The notes below the pieces were generated by a model that saw nothing but the letters and a program-made list of their open reading frames with translations, had not been told where the DNA came from and did not search any database. Positions 1-10,337 of a DNA stretch of 64,000 nucleotides are shown here, piece after piece (position 1 is the first letter of the stretch; each line of letters begins with the position of its first letter). The stretch is from Babesia bovis T2Bo (Eukaryota; Apicomplexa; Aconoidasida; Piroplasmida; Babesiidae). The position numbers and the translations under genes are program-made. Location of the stretch: positions 620,001-684,000 of the forward strand of contig NC_010574.1 of assembly GCF_000165395.2 (NCBI RefSeq), given 5' to 3'.

Positions 1-531
1 GTACATAGCGTACCAGAAGTACGGGAAAATCTCAAAAGGAGAAAGGAATTTGTGGATGTTACCAAGGATGTTGGTAAAGTTAGAGTAATCAATGCTTTGA
101 CTCATAAATCGCAACAAGGTGGATTTTACTGTAAAACATGCGACTGTATCCTTAAGGATTCACAAGCATATATGGACCATCTCAATGGACGTAAACATAA
201 CCGGATGCTGGGAATGACCATGCGTGTGGAAAAAGTCGATCACAAAGCTGTAGCCGAGGCCCTTCGTAGGCGCATTATGCAAGAACATTCCGCAAGTACA
301 TCTGTGACAGATCTCCAGAAGGATGCTGAAGAGCGAATTAAGGAGCTGGAGGCAGAGGAACGCGAAAGGAAGAAAAAACGGAAAATGTGCAAAAAACTCA
401 AAAATAATAACATTGAAAACATGAACGTGAAAACTGAGCTTGATGGCACAAATGATATGTTGGAAGATGAAACTGCTAAACTCATGAAATCATTAGGAAT
501 GCCAACCAACTTTGCACATGCAATGAAATAA
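1..531 (+). CDS. ZMAT2/SNU23-like U4/U6.U5 tri-snRNP zinc-finger protein, 3' part
   Basis: The reading frame is open from base 1, so the gene starts upstream of the window and only the C-terminal ~176 codons are seen. They contain a matrin/U1-type C2H2 zinc finger: a CKTCDC pair followed by HLNGRKHNR, the signature of ZMAT2 (yeast Snu23), a component of the spliceosomal tri-snRNP active in the B complex in the nucleus. After the finger comes the conserved stretch MRVEKVDHKAVAEALRRR, then a Lys/Glu-rich coiled-coil-like region and a short ending with FAHAMK. The finger and the adjoining basic helix are the diagnostic part; the assignment comes from family recognition. Termination is TAA at 529-531. 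The next possible gene lies on the opposite strand 60 bp away, so the two would be convergent. Confidence 0.85.
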   Translation, partial: VHSVPEVRENLKRRKEFVDVTKDVGKVRVINALTHKSQQGGFYCKTCDCILKDSQAYMDHLNGRKHNRMLGMTMRVEKVDHKAVAEALRRRIMQEHSASTSVTDLQKDAEERIKELEAEERERKKKRKMCKKLKNNNIENMNVKTELDGTNDMLEDETAKLMKSLGMPTNFAHAMK

Positions 532-591
532 TAACTGTATTGTCCCATAAAACAAATATCAAAATCATTTAAAAGTTATACCTCACCTCAG

Positions 592-986
592 TTACACATT
601 CGACGATTTGGTATAGCGGTGTTTCATTTGGTTGCCGATTTGCAATGTTGACCTCACTCGTTGCAGCGTTGTTATCCATAGAGCAAACGATTCATTAAAA
701 CGTTGAAATGTGACGAGCGTAGTTCTATTCTTATCATTTGCTGTCATTAACATTGATAGGATACGATATTCATAACCCACGATTATGCCAGCGTTAGTCG
801 TAGTTTAAAAAGGTTTTGCGACCGACGTATATTGCCATCCTGTTTGAAGTATTGATGTACCTTTATAACTTGAATATTGGTGTACCCTTTCGTACAAACC
901 ATAGACAACAGTTGTTTATGCTTATCACTGATTCTTATTTGACTGGAACCGATGTATGGCATGCGGAATATACATAAGAGTAGCAT
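592..986 (-). CDS. Possible small split gene on the minus strand, weakly SRP14-like
   Basis: Two short minus-strand reading frames (783-986 and 592-780) sit in the position expected of a small intron-containing gene convergent with the ZMAT2-like gene. The downstream frame contains TANDKNRTTLVTFQRFNESF followed by a Leu/Arg helix; its spacing resembles the 'RAT.GK.KISTVV....V..F...Y' core of signal recognition particle subunit SRP14, with only a handful of identities. I could not find a convincing splice pair joining the two frames, and the expected N-terminal SRP14 strand is not clear. It could be a degraded gene or chance reading frames. Confidence 0.25.
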
Positions 987-1839
987 TATATAGTGGCGTT
1001 TGTCTAGAATATGGAATTTTTAAATAACAGAAAATGAAATGCTACATAGTTTTTATAAAGATTCAAATCTTTACAATGATTTTACATAGTTAAATTGGTA
1101 TGGTGTCCCGTATAATAATACACTTAGGTTATTTGGCTTATATTTCATCGATAATACGTTATAGACACTGGTTGATATTAATAGACTTCATCTGGCCATT
1201 AAGATGTTTGTCTGGGGAAACAATCTGCCTTTTGTGAATACAAAACAGAGATATAAAGCGATAAGTAAAATGGTATAATAAGTGAGGATGCAATCCGTTG
1301 TGCATTTATCTCATTAACATTGAGTTTCTACTTGTTTGTAGTGTGGAACAAAATGTGCAGTGGTCTACTTAATTGAGAAATTAAATAGGAGTTTTGCCCA
1401 TTAACCAAGGACAGAAAGATAGGCCCACAGCACTACATATGAATAAATGCTTTGTACACGAGGCTCTTTATTAATATGAAGCACGATGTGTTATCGTATG
1501 TTAGATGCTCCAACCATTGATTATTATCCTTTCACGAATCAAATTGTACAGAGATTCTTTTCTAAATACATTCCCTTTGGGTAAATGAGCCAAAATCAAC
1601 GTTCAATATAGGAGTTTGAATTCATCGTTTGACTTCTTTTGTTCATAATACAGTGGGACTTTCCGTATTTTTTACAGCATTCTTTGTGTTCGTTGGCATA
1701 CGTAAGTCGGAAACCAAATCAATTGTTGGCCGCAGTCGATCCCATGCATTATGGATTAACTTTAATTTTCTGCAGATGCATCAGTTGATGGAGTTTTAAG
1801 AGTGGAGTGTGTGACGTCAGTACCCATCTCTTTAATACG
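987..1839. other. Intergenic stretch without recognisable gene
   Basis: No reading frame of convincing coding character is seen between the possible small gene and A1. Bases about 1720-1839 are homologous to the 3' flank of the other A genes (for example the GATCCCATGCA-TATGG motif at 1738-1753, seen again at 3440-3453 and 5087-5100). The frame at 1749-1958 on the minus strand continues the A family's conserved C-terminal end out of frame with A1. Confidence 0.5.
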
Positions 1840-2574
1840 TTACTCAAAGTTAGGCTTACGTCCCAAGGAGGATGAAATGTGTTTTCTAATTTTATCAAAT
1901 GAATCATGTCTGCTTTTGTAGTAATCCTTGGGATTTTGATTACCAAAAGCCTTGACAAATTCCTTCATTTCGTCTTTCGTTTTTGGTAACTCGCCATAGG
2001 CGTTTACTGTTAGTAATTCAGCAATAAACCTTGCAAACATGTCGGTGAAGCATGTCCAAGAATATAGTATCATTTTTCCTGAAGGCAAACGACAAAGATC
2101 CCTTGCAATATCCTCTGGTACATCAATGCTACCCCTTTTGTTAAAAAACTCCACAATGTTCTCAGAAATCCCAAAGCCTGGTGTTCCCGGACCATAGTTA
2201 GTTACAATGTTCAACAATACACTAATGCGCTCCTTCAACACAGAAAGATCAACATCGCCCTTCTTAATCCAAAATAGATATGAGTTCTGAGCAGGACCAA
2301 TTGAGACAGATAAATCGTTTAGTGATGTCTTTTCTGTATTATTGGTGGTAATGATTGATGGGTAGTTTTGGGGAGGCAATTTCTGTGAATTCTCCTTTGA
2401 AGAACCAGAAGATAGACCACCCTCTTTCTTTTTCTCAACGGGCTTCTTAGGTGCTTCAGCTTTGTCAGCCCAAACGTTAGTACTCAAAGAACTAAGTACC
2501 ACAACGGAAGCCAACATCAATTTGGCAACCTTGCCAAGGCCAAAGCCCGATTTACAAACCAAATAGCCAGACAT
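1840..2574 (-). CDS. A1: secreted multigene-family protein, C-terminally truncated copy
   Basis: This is the first of six full-length copies of a family I do not recognise (called A here). The 244-residue product starts with the family N-terminus MSGYLVCKSGFGLGKVAKL and a hydrophobic run ending in a likely signal peptidase site (VWA-D), so it should enter the secretory pathway. A Lys/Glu/Pro linker (EKKKEGG) follows, then the conserved domain at about residues 100-210, with the motif GPGTPGFGISENIV, an LCR/LPSGK segment and a W-F-D/F-A helix. Relatives continue with a Thr/Ser-rich tail ending TPSTDASA or TSAEE; here TAA occurs just after NFE, and the homologous tail lies untranslated beyond it (1749-1839). 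The protein is thus about 25 residues shorter than its paralogs. No transmembrane helix or GPI signal is visible. Function unknown; spherical-body-type secreted proteins of Babesia are one possibility I cannot confirm. Confidence 0.75.
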   Translation of the reverse strand: MSGYLVCKSGFGLGKVAKLMLASVVVLSSLSTNVWADKAEAPKKPVEKKKEGGLSSGSSKENSQKLPPQNYPSIITTNNTEKTSLNDLSVSIGPAQNSYLFWIKKGDVDLSVLKERISVLLNIVTNYGPGTPGFGISENIVEFFNKRGSIDVPEDIARDLCRLPSGKMILYSWTCFTDMFARFIAELLTVNAYGELPKTKDEMKEFVKAFGNQNPKDYYKSRHDSFDKIRKHISSSLGRKPNFE

Positions 2575-2886
2575 CTTATATAGAGATACCAGCGATCAAT
2601 ACAATAAATAACTGACAGACTCAAAAAGTCAGTCAGTATAAACCTTCCTATATGAATGCAGAAGGATGACAACAATGTCTAAAGTGTCTACGTAATGTTA
2701 TTCAAATATCGCTTCTCTATATGACCCAGGAGAATATACAAAACGACCCCTGAGCAGATAGATATAGTAAGTCAATAAGTAACGGAAGATAATGGACAGA
2801 GAGTATACAGGATGTAGGGTGTCATACATAGCCACTGGTCCCCAGGATAGACATGCTAGAAACATGGGAAAATGTAAAATGTGCAT
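2575..2886 (-). promoter_or_regulatory. Conserved upstream region of A1 with inverted-repeat box
   Basis: About 300 bp upstream of A1 recur with high identity upstream of A2-A6. The box GACTCAAAAAGTC at 2618-2630 begins exactly 44 nt from the start codon, as in every other A copy. In A1 and A2 it is the core of a longer hairpin: ACTGAC and GTCAGT arms flank the GACT/AGTC arms with one A-A mismatch. It may act as a transcription-factor site or as a 5'UTR stem-loop. Confidence 0.5.
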
Positions 2887-3033
2887 GTCATAGCCGGCGC
2901 CTACCTATCGCTCTCACAGCACGAGTCTGTGGAACTCACCTCGGAAGAGGGTGACTTCTTGAACGACACTACGGGTGGTCAACCTGAAGTACTCGAAACA
3001 CAACAGGTTGTGGATGCTGAGAACAAAACATGA
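2887..3033 (+). pseudogene. Orphan TRAP transmembrane/cytoplasmic-tail fragment
   Basis: This fragment encodes the last half of the TM helix and cytoplasmic tail of TRAP3 (54717-54869), beginning VIAGAYLSLSQ and running through FLNDTTGG to AENKT. The penultimate Trp codon TGG is TGA here, so the tail loses its Trp-Leu end; the old TAA lies two codons on. No signal peptide, vWA or TSP1 sequence precedes it. The following 3034-3440 matches the TRAP3 3' flank. It is a relic of a TRAP gene deleted down to its 3' end. Confidence 0.8.
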
Positions 3034-3462
3034 TTGTAAGACACGAAACGGGTTGTCACAGCCAACATACACAAATGCAGTTTAAATTAAGTCACTAGTT
3101 ACCTAGGTCTACTCAGCTAGTAGAAACTGTGTTCCCATTTCTCAGTGGAACATACCTGACTGTTATTTTGTCCATTCAGTATTGTTTCACTACGAAATGG
3201 CATATACCATAGTGTCCTACATGATAATTGCCTTGTCTGCCGCTATACTCAATTGGGAAGTTCTGTTCACGTTGCTCCCTTAGTATAGAATTTGTACGCC
3301 ACAGTCGTTATCGGTTATATCCAATTGCGAGTAAACATGGCGTTAGACCTTTGATCTATACTAGTGATCTCAAGTACCGTGTGAAGTTGGGAATTATAGT
3401 TGGTCATATAGAGATTCAATACATTGGACTTCGCGGTTGATCCCATGCAATATGGATTAATG

Positions 3463-4221
3463 TTACTCTTCTGCAGATGTTTCCTTTGATGTAGTCTCAG
3501 CTGTGGAGCCTATTGTTTCTGCTTCCATCTTTTTAATACGTCCATCAAAGTTCAGCTTGTTTTTAAGGGATTTCCTCATGTAACTTGTAAGGTTTACGTA
3601 ATTTTTATAATATGTGTGACCATATTCTTTTTGCCAATTCTTTGAACCTTCCTTGTCTGTGGGTTGTGAAGGCACTGAATCGTTAACCATCATATGGCCA
3701 AGTATGCTAACGAACTTATCTCTGAATTCTGCCCATTCGTAACGCCTAGTTTTACCGGTCTCCATCTTACACAGCAACTGTGCGAGTCTTTTGGGTAATT
3801 CGATTTCACCTTTTTTATTAAGTACTTTCACAATGTTCTCCGAAGTCCCAAAATCTGGACTGTCAGGTCCACAGGAAGTTAAATGTTTTAATATGACAGT
3901 TATACGTTTGTTCAGTAACTCCATGTCTACATCAACATTCTTCATTGAATTTTCTATGTCACATAACTTCACCGACACGTCGGACAACTGAGTCTTTACG
4001 GTGTTATCTGTTTTCGTCAAGTCAAATAAGAGTTTACTCTTCTCCCAACTCCAAGAGAAACAACCACTTTCTTTCTTTTTCTCAACGGGCTCCTGAGGCA
4101 CCTCAGCTTCGTCAGCCCAAACGTTAGTACTCAAAGAACTAAGTACCACAACGGAAGCCAACATCAATTTGGCAACCTTGCCAAGGCCAAAGCCCGATTT
4201 ACAAACCAAATAGCCAGACAT
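3463..4221 (-). CDS. A2: secreted multigene-family protein
   Basis: Family A copy of 252 residues with the same signal-peptide region as A1 (MSGYLVCKSGFGLGKVAKL, cleavage near WA-D). The linker EVPQEPVEKKKESG is followed by a domain of a second subtype: MELLNKRITVILKHLTSCGP, DFGTSENIVKVLNKKGEIELP, an LCK segment, EWAEFRDKF, and a Tyr-rich helix near YYKNYVNL. The tail ends TSKETSAEE. A2 and A3 share this subtype over nearly the whole domain, whereas A1, A4 and A5 form the other subtype. No membrane anchor follows the signal peptide. It lies convergent to the 3' flank of the orphan TRAP tail upstream. Function not recognised. Confidence 0.8.
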   Translation of the reverse strand: MSGYLVCKSGFGLGKVAKLMLASVVVLSSLSTNVWADEAEVPQEPVEKKKESGCFSWSWEKSKLLFDLTKTDNTVKTQLSDVSVKLCDIENSMKNVDVDMELLNKRITVILKHLTSCGPDSPDFGTSENIVKVLNKKGEIELPKRLAQLLCKMETGKTRRYEWAEFRDKFVSILGHMMVNDSVPSQPTDKEGSKNWQKEYGHTYYKNYVNLTSYMRKSLKNKLNFDGRIKKMEAETIGSTAETTSKETSAEE

Positions 4222-4533
4222 CTTATATAGAGATACCAGCGATCAATACAATAAATAACTGACAGACTCAAAAAGTCAGTCAGTATAAACCTTCCTATAT
4301 AAATGCAGAAGGATGACAACAATGTCTAAAGTGTCTACGTAATGTTATTCAAATATCGCTTCTCTATATGACCCAGGAGAATATACAAAACGACCCCTGA
4401 GCAGATAGATATAGTAAGTCAATAAGTAACGGAAGATAATGGACAGAGAGTATACAGGATGTAGGGTGTCATACATAGCCACTGGTCCCCAGGATAGACA
4501 TGCTAGAAACATGGGAAAATGTAAAATGTGCAT
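4222..4533 (-). promoter_or_regulatory. Conserved upstream region of A2 with inverted-repeat box
   Basis: Near-identical to the A1 upstream region. The GACT...AGTC box is at 4265-4277, again 44 nt from the ATG, with the extended ACTGAC/GTCAGT outer arms intact. Confidence 0.5.
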
Positions 4534-4680
4534 GTCATAGCCGGCGCCTACCTATCGCTCTCACAGCACGAGTCTGTGGAACTCACCTCGGAAGAGGGTG
4601 ACTTCTTGAACGACACTACGGGTGGTCAACCTGAAGTACTCGAAACACAACAGGTTGTGGATGCTGAGAACAAAACATGA
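4534..4680 (+). pseudogene. Orphan TRAP tail fragment, second copy
   Basis: Same fragment as at 2887-3033, with the same TGG-to-TGA change that removes the penultimate Trp. The shared lesion shows that the fragment was already a relic before the 1647-bp tandem duplication. Confidence 0.8.
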
Positions 4681-5109
4681 TTGTAAGACACGAAACGGGT
4701 TGTCACAGCCAACATACACAAATGCAGTTTAAATTAAGTCACTAGTTGCCTAGGTCTACTCAGCTAGTAGAAACTGTGTTCCCATTTCTCAGTGGAACAT
4801 ACCTGACTGTTATTTTGTCCATTCAGTATTGTTTCACTACGAAATGGCATATACCATAGTGTCCTACATGATAATTGCCTTGTCTGCCGCTATACTCAAT
4901 TGGGAAGTTCTGTTCACGTTGCTCCCTTAGTATAGAATTTGTACGCCACAGTCGTTATCGGTTATATCCAATTGCGAGTAAACATGGCGTTAGACCTTTG
5001 ATCTATACTAGTGATCTCAAGTACCGTGTGAAGTTGGGAATTATAGTTGGTCATATAGAGATTCAATACATTGGACTTCGCGGTTGATCCCATGCAATAT
5101 GGATTAATG

Positions 5110-5811
5110 TTACTCTTCTGCAGATGTTTCCTTTGATGTAGTCTCAGCTGTGGAGCCTATTGTTTCTGCTTCCATCTTTTTAATACGTCCATCAAAGTTC
5201 AGCTTGTTTTTAAGGGATTTCCTCATGTAAGTTGTAAGGTTCACATAATTTTTATAATAAGTGTATCTATATTCATTGTCCCATTTCTTTGAACCTTCCT
5301 TGTCGGTGGGTCTTGGGGGCACTGAATCGTCAATAGCCAAATGGAAAAGTAAGGTAATTAACTCATCACTGAACACTCCCCATTCGTAACGGCTAGTCTT
5401 GCCGGTCTTCATCTGACAAAGAGACTGTGCGAGCCTTTTGGGTATTTCAATTTCACCTTTTTTATTAAGTACTTTCACAATGTTCTCCGAAGTCCCAAAA
5501 TCTGGACTGTCAGGTCCACAGGAAGTTAAATGCCTCAACAAAACAGTTATTCGTTGATTCAATAATTCCATGTCTACATCAACATTCTTCATTGATTTAT
5601 CGATGCCAGATAACTTCACTGAGATGTCAGACAAAGGAGTTTTCTCGGTGTTATCTGTTTTCGTCAAATCGAATAGCAGTTTATTATTTCCTCCCAGACA
5701 TCCTGCTAACACCCTGCCACTGAAAGCACTAAGTACCACAAAGGAAGCCAACATCAATTTGGCAACCTTGCCAAGGCCAAAGCCCGATTTGCAAACCAAG
5801 TGGCCAGACAT
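5110..5811 (-). CDS. A3: secreted multigene-family protein, short linker
   Basis: Family A copy of 233 residues. The start is taken at the ATG of MSGHLVCK; the frame extends six codons upstream but without an ATG. It has a signal peptide (LASFVVLSAFSGRVLAG), but the Lys/Glu-rich linker found in A1, A2, A4 and A5 is replaced by the short CLGGNNK, so the mature protein begins almost directly with LLFDLTKTDNTEKTPL. The domain is the A2 subtype (LTSCGPDSPDFGTSENIV, EIPKRLAQSLC, EWGVFSDEL), ending TSKETSAEE as in A2. The 3' half is near-identical to A2, suggesting gene conversion or recent duplication. Confidence 0.8.
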   Translation of the reverse strand: MSGHLVCKSGFGLGKVAKLMLASFVVLSAFSGRVLAGCLGGNNKLLFDLTKTDNTEKTPLSDISVKLSGIDKSMKNVDVDMELLNQRITVLLRHLTSCGPDSPDFGTSENIVKVLNKKGEIEIPKRLAQSLCQMKTGKTSRYEWGVFSDELITLLFHLAIDDSVPPRPTDKEGSKKWDNEYRYTYYKNYVNLTTYMRKSLKNKLNFDGRIKKMEAETIGSTAETTSKETSAEE

Positions 5812-6083
5812 CGTATATAAAGATACCACTGATCAATATAGTGAACAACTGACAGACTCAAAAAGTCAATTAGTATCAACCTTCCTATATGAATGCAGAA
5901 GGATGACAACAATGTCTAAAGTGTCTACGTAATGCTATTCAAATATCGATTTTCTATATGACCCAGGAGAATATACAAAACGACCCCTGAGCAGATAGAT
6001 ATAGTAAGTCAATAAGTAACGGAAGATAATGGACAGAGAGTATACAGGATGTAGGGTGTCATACATAGCCACTGGTCCCCAGG
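5812..6083 (-). promoter_or_regulatory. Conserved upstream region of A3
   Basis: Homologous to the A1 and A2 upstream regions as far as the CCCCAGGAT motif near 6078-6086, where the similarity stops abruptly. The GACT...AGTC box at 5855-5867 keeps its 44-nt distance to the ATG, but the outer arm of the hairpin has decayed. The break is the border between the A array and the ORF-less block. Confidence 0.5.
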
Positions 6084-8547
6084 ATGTTTGCATGTTTTAC
6101 ATTCTCCTGCACGGCAATTAGGCAGATTTGAGTATAATATACTGACTAAGTCCTTTTGTTTTACCGGATGCCGAAACTGCATAATTAGCATCGATTTTCA
6201 TTATCTGTGGTAATTGTATCTAGTGCTTAATACAGGTTTTCCAATAGTGTAGATAGAACCATTGTAGCGATTTGTGTTATTCATTTAGCATTAAGTTGCC
6301 ATGTTGTTTTTGACCTTTGCGTAGCTTGTACGTTTACCCAATATCCATGATACTAGATAAATCTCACTCACACTGGATGCTATATTCTGTCTCGGCTATG
6401 TTCCATCATGTTAACACCGCGTTATTTCATTGTAGCTGCATGTTACTGCTCCCCTTTATCTGGTATCAATCGAGTTATAGCATCCCAACATGACGGATTA
6501 ACGATCGATAATGATCCAGCCCAGAATAAATCGGCAGTGATCCCTCCTTGTTGTTGTTCTGCATCAGGAACATGGTTTTTAGGGTACATTACGTAGACTA
6601 CCAATGGGTCCCTAAAATGCCACCACACGTAGAGGCGGTGGCATATCGCCAATGTAGAGCTTATATCTTGCATACCGGAATCTGCAACAAACCACTTCCC
6701 ATGTTAGCACAATGGTAGCCCTGGCACTATCTAGCTGCTATATCCGTATTAGCACAATAATCCAGTCTGCCTGTTACCATTAGGGCCACCAGTAGTACCA
6801 TCTCTCAATAACAACCTCCTCTAAGTATGCAAGCACTACACCACTAAGATAGGTTGGCATCAATGGTATCTAGCTTGCAGCACAACTATTTTTAATGCAT
6901 TTCGTTAGCTCAGGCCCTAGTAGCAGTTTCATGGATCTTGCTTTCCAGCAGTGGTTTTACAAATAATAATCCAAAGGTGCATTGGGAAACCTATCGTGGT
7001 AATTAAAGCAGGCTCCAGCAGATTTGGCACGGTATTGCTCTATTAGTCCAATCCTAGTACCATGTACTGGACAGTGTTAACATGGTACTGGTACATCTAG
7101 TGCCAACGTTCCCTGTAGCATCCTAACCAATCGATTGTTTGCATGATCCAGTCAAGATTGACACCTTGCACGAGTATTTAGCATGAACATGTAAACCCTG
7201 TGCTATAATGGGGCGGCACTTTAAGGGACTTTTTGTGAACATGGGGTCACGTTACAACCCGACATTCAAAGCACACTATCCCAGGACATAACATGACATG
7301 TGTACCACTGGCATAACGATTAACCAGAAGAACTACGGTAGCTGTCCTCTGCCATTATCCATAGCTTTCAACCATGTATTGCCAATGCACATCTCACGAA
7401 CTACATCGTTGCACTAGATAGCATTACACAATTAGCACTTTTGGGATACATATGGTATACGGTACTGTTACTTGGAGTGTTGTCAATCACGTCTACCAGA
7501 AGCTGCCATAATTAAGCGAGCATATAGCCCAACTGATTAAGAGCTCCAACGTTACGATTATGTAAACTTATGTACCAATGATTACCTCACTAATTGGCAT
7601 GTATAAAGATAGCATTCATACGCAATGGCTCACGTGTAAAACCAAATATCCAAACAGTGCCCGAGACTTACTTGACACATGACCGCGAATCAGATAATCA
7701 TTGGCGCCACCAAAAAGGACTGATATAAAGCTTTTGAGGGAACAAACATATAACATATGCTTGCTACTGGGGGTAGAGCTACTCCATCAGCAACAGGGGT
7801 ACTTAAGGAGTAAACCACTAGCACCAATCGATAATACCAATGGCACTACATTATCAAATAGACCTGGGCATCCGTGAGCAGTAGTCACAACACGTGATGT
7901 CGCCCTCACAGACATTATATCTATGTTAGTACTACCTAAAAGCAACTATTCACATTGGCGTCTTTGGGGCATAGGACAAGTTATATGGGTAGATATATAC
8001 AAGCCTACTATGGCATCCAGAAAAACACAACAAATGTTCAGTGTTGCTATGTCACTATTGATCTAATCTAGCTGGTTCATTACACAACCGAAACAACGCA
8101 GTTTATCGCAAAGCAATCGACATGGTGCAAAAATATAGAGTCCAAAGGAATAACATAGAGGGGTTGGAGCATTTGTGTCTTTGACCGTTGTATACCAAAT
8201 TTATTATCCAGTCATTGTCCTACAAATATTTACGTTTGAGTTGCTTATTCGGTGGAGAGTGGCATATAATCAATTAAGTTTATAAGTAAAATGATTACGT
8301 AGGTGATAAATATACATCTTCGCAATATGATCATGCGGTGAAAAGTTCAACCATGCTCATTGAACGTTCAATTCAACAGAGATATTAAAAGGTCTCAGTC
8401 CCTATACTATGAATAAAGGATTGCGATAACATTGGAACTACCCTTTTAAATAATTCCCCCAAACACAACCCAATTCACCTATCTCTACTTTAAGAATTAG
8501 TGTAGTCAGTTGATGGGATCATTACTACTATCTCGCCGAGGTGGTGC
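6084..8547. repeat. ORF-less segmental duplication, copy 1 (partner about 47160-49629)
   Basis: About 2.4 kb without any coding-like frame longer than ~75 codons on either strand. It aligns throughout with 47160-49629, with scattered substitutions and small indels, so it was copied with the neighbouring genes. Some blocks are conserved exactly, for example the ~40 bp at 7222-7264 versus 48291-48333 and long runs at about 8030-8120 and 8165-8280 near the CDC73 3' end. I see no tRNA, rRNA or clear intron-rich gene in it. It may be spacer, an untranslated transcript or decayed gene sequence. Confidence 0.7.
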
Positions 8548-10061
8548 TCACGAAAGCCTCTTGGACGAGTGTATCTTGCGCTGACGAGGCTGAAGAAGAA
8601 AGCTCTCCAAGTACTCCCAAAACTCCTTGGCAATGGAAGCGTCATGGTGACGATGGCTACGGTTTATGCGAAGTACCTGCGTAACAGTTACGCAAACGAC
8701 ATTAGCACCCACCTTCACGTCCCAGTTGCTCATCTCGGCGGGCACACTGTCAGTGTCGTAAGTGAACAAGACACCCCTGCGCAACTATCTGGCCACATTA
8801 AGAAACATACTTCATCGTCACGAATATGTCCACCAACGATTCAAAAGGGTAGCCCTTGAACTGCCATTGGCCGCCCTTGACGTTCAATACCACGCAAACG
8901 ACACTGATCCAATCAGAAGTCGTGAATTTGCTAGTGTAAGAACTCTCAACAACACGGAACTTTATGGCCCGACCACAGATGTTATGCACAACCTCCACGG
9001 CGTTCATGGGCAGCGTGGACGTCACAGGGCCACCTGGGCAAGCAGTTACATAGCCTAATGGCAGAACCTACCAGTACGCACTGACTCCTGGGCATCCACA
9101 AACTGGTGGTCCTCAAGCAGCTGCTTGATGTTCTGGCGACATAAAAGTGACATGGAACTACTGGGCACTATGATAACAGGCTTCTTCCGATACTTGCTGC
9201 AAATCTCGTCGAGAACTCGCATCTTATGCTCTGGGTAAAATTATGCACCAGCATTTTGGACCTACGTGGTCGGAGGACGTTGACCACCAGCTTCTTTGCT
9301 GGACGTGACTGAGGCTCGGACTTGAGTGACTCTACGGAATCCAGCTTCTGCAGCACACGCTCAAAGCCCTCGCCATAAGCTGTTAGCAGCGATATCCGGG
9401 TCCTCAAAGGACGGTCCAGTACACTAGCAGCAAACACACATAGGTTGCGGTACTTCTTTCTAGCAACCTTGTAGGTGTCAGAGCCTTCTTCAGCACATGT
9501 ACCCATGAAGTCGGTACGCCACCCATCGACCATGGTCAACACCTCACTGACCGAACGTTTGCACTTGTCCTGGTGTACGGGTACTTTACTATGCTCCTCG
9601 TCAGGGTCACTGGGACCAATGTTGCCTAGATCATCGTTCAACACTGTGTAGCGTACCTTGGCTTCCAACAACTCAGGCGCAGTGTCAGGGTCAGTTAATA
9701 TCGACTTGATGCGGTCTCGCTCCAGTACGTTGACGTACTTGAATCCACGCTGAGTAATGGAGCTGTAACTGTAGTCTGTCCTGCGAATGCACAACAAGAG
9801 AATCACATCGCCTATAGAGTACGCTTCGCCACGACGACTGCAAATTCCACTAGGGTCCAACATGTTTACTGCGATGTTCTGGTCAGGAATCTGGCATAGC
9901 AGAACGCCGGAAGATTCTATAGTAAATTCAACACCGCTTCCAGCGCTACATAGCTTCTTCAAGACCAATATTGCCGGCATGGAACCCTTGTCCGCCCAGT
10001 AGGCAGCATTAGACTTATGTGTAGCCCATGTACTATCAAATAGCTCCTGGGTTCCATCCAT
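8548..10061 (-). CDS. CDC73: CDC73 (parafibromin-like), Paf1-complex subunit, copy 1
   Basis: Four exons joined on the minus strand: 10061-9266, 9230-9072, 9033-8811 and 8776-8548; introns are 35, 38 and 34 bp with GTAGGT or GTATGT donors. The join gives 468 residues in one frame. The N-terminal part has YSIGDVILLL, like the Cdc73 N-domain. The C-terminal Ras-like domain is clear: KPVIIVPSSSMSLL, then CGRAIKFRVVES, DWISVVCV, QWQFKGYPF, SNWDVKV and a final EFWEYLESF helix. CDC73 belongs to the nuclear Paf1 complex that accompanies RNA polymerase II and promotes elongation and histone modification. It is divergent from the Ap4A hydrolase gene, with 276 bp between starts. A second complete copy lies at 49630-51149; the two differ by scattered substitutions and a three-codon indel near the N-terminus, and neither is broken. 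Confidence 0.85.
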
Positions 10062-10337
10062 CTTTGCCGCTGCGATATTACAACCAGTGTATATTTTGGT
10101 GTATCAGGGTATACGTTAATTGCGTTGACCCAGTGAAACAACGAGACACACTATATTGGCCGCGACCATTACACACTTGCCATACTATAGCTATCGTCAC
10201 ATGAAATCGACTCTAGACAGGAAGCATTAATGCCCTTATTTCAGTGATACTTAGTACAGTTTGGAAGACTCGCTCCGGAAGGATAACTGTATTGACCATA
10301 CCAACAGAAAGACACTGGTATAAACAACAACGAGCCC

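Larger units (their letters stand above)
2575..3462. repeat. Tandem direct repeat, unit 1 (partner 4222-5109)
   Basis: The whole stretch from the A1 promoter through the orphan TRAP tail and TRAP 3' flank recurs 1647 bp downstream at 4222-5109 with very few differences (for example a T-to-A at 2652/4299). The unit therefore comprises A-gene promoter, TRAP tail and 3' flank. It marks a recent tandem duplication that also included most of an A gene. Confidence 0.85.

Noticed and set aside
8569..9058. 96- and 98-codon plus-strand frames (also at 49651-50137)
   Set aside because: Antisense of the last exons of CDC73, which has strong family motifs and matching splice sites.
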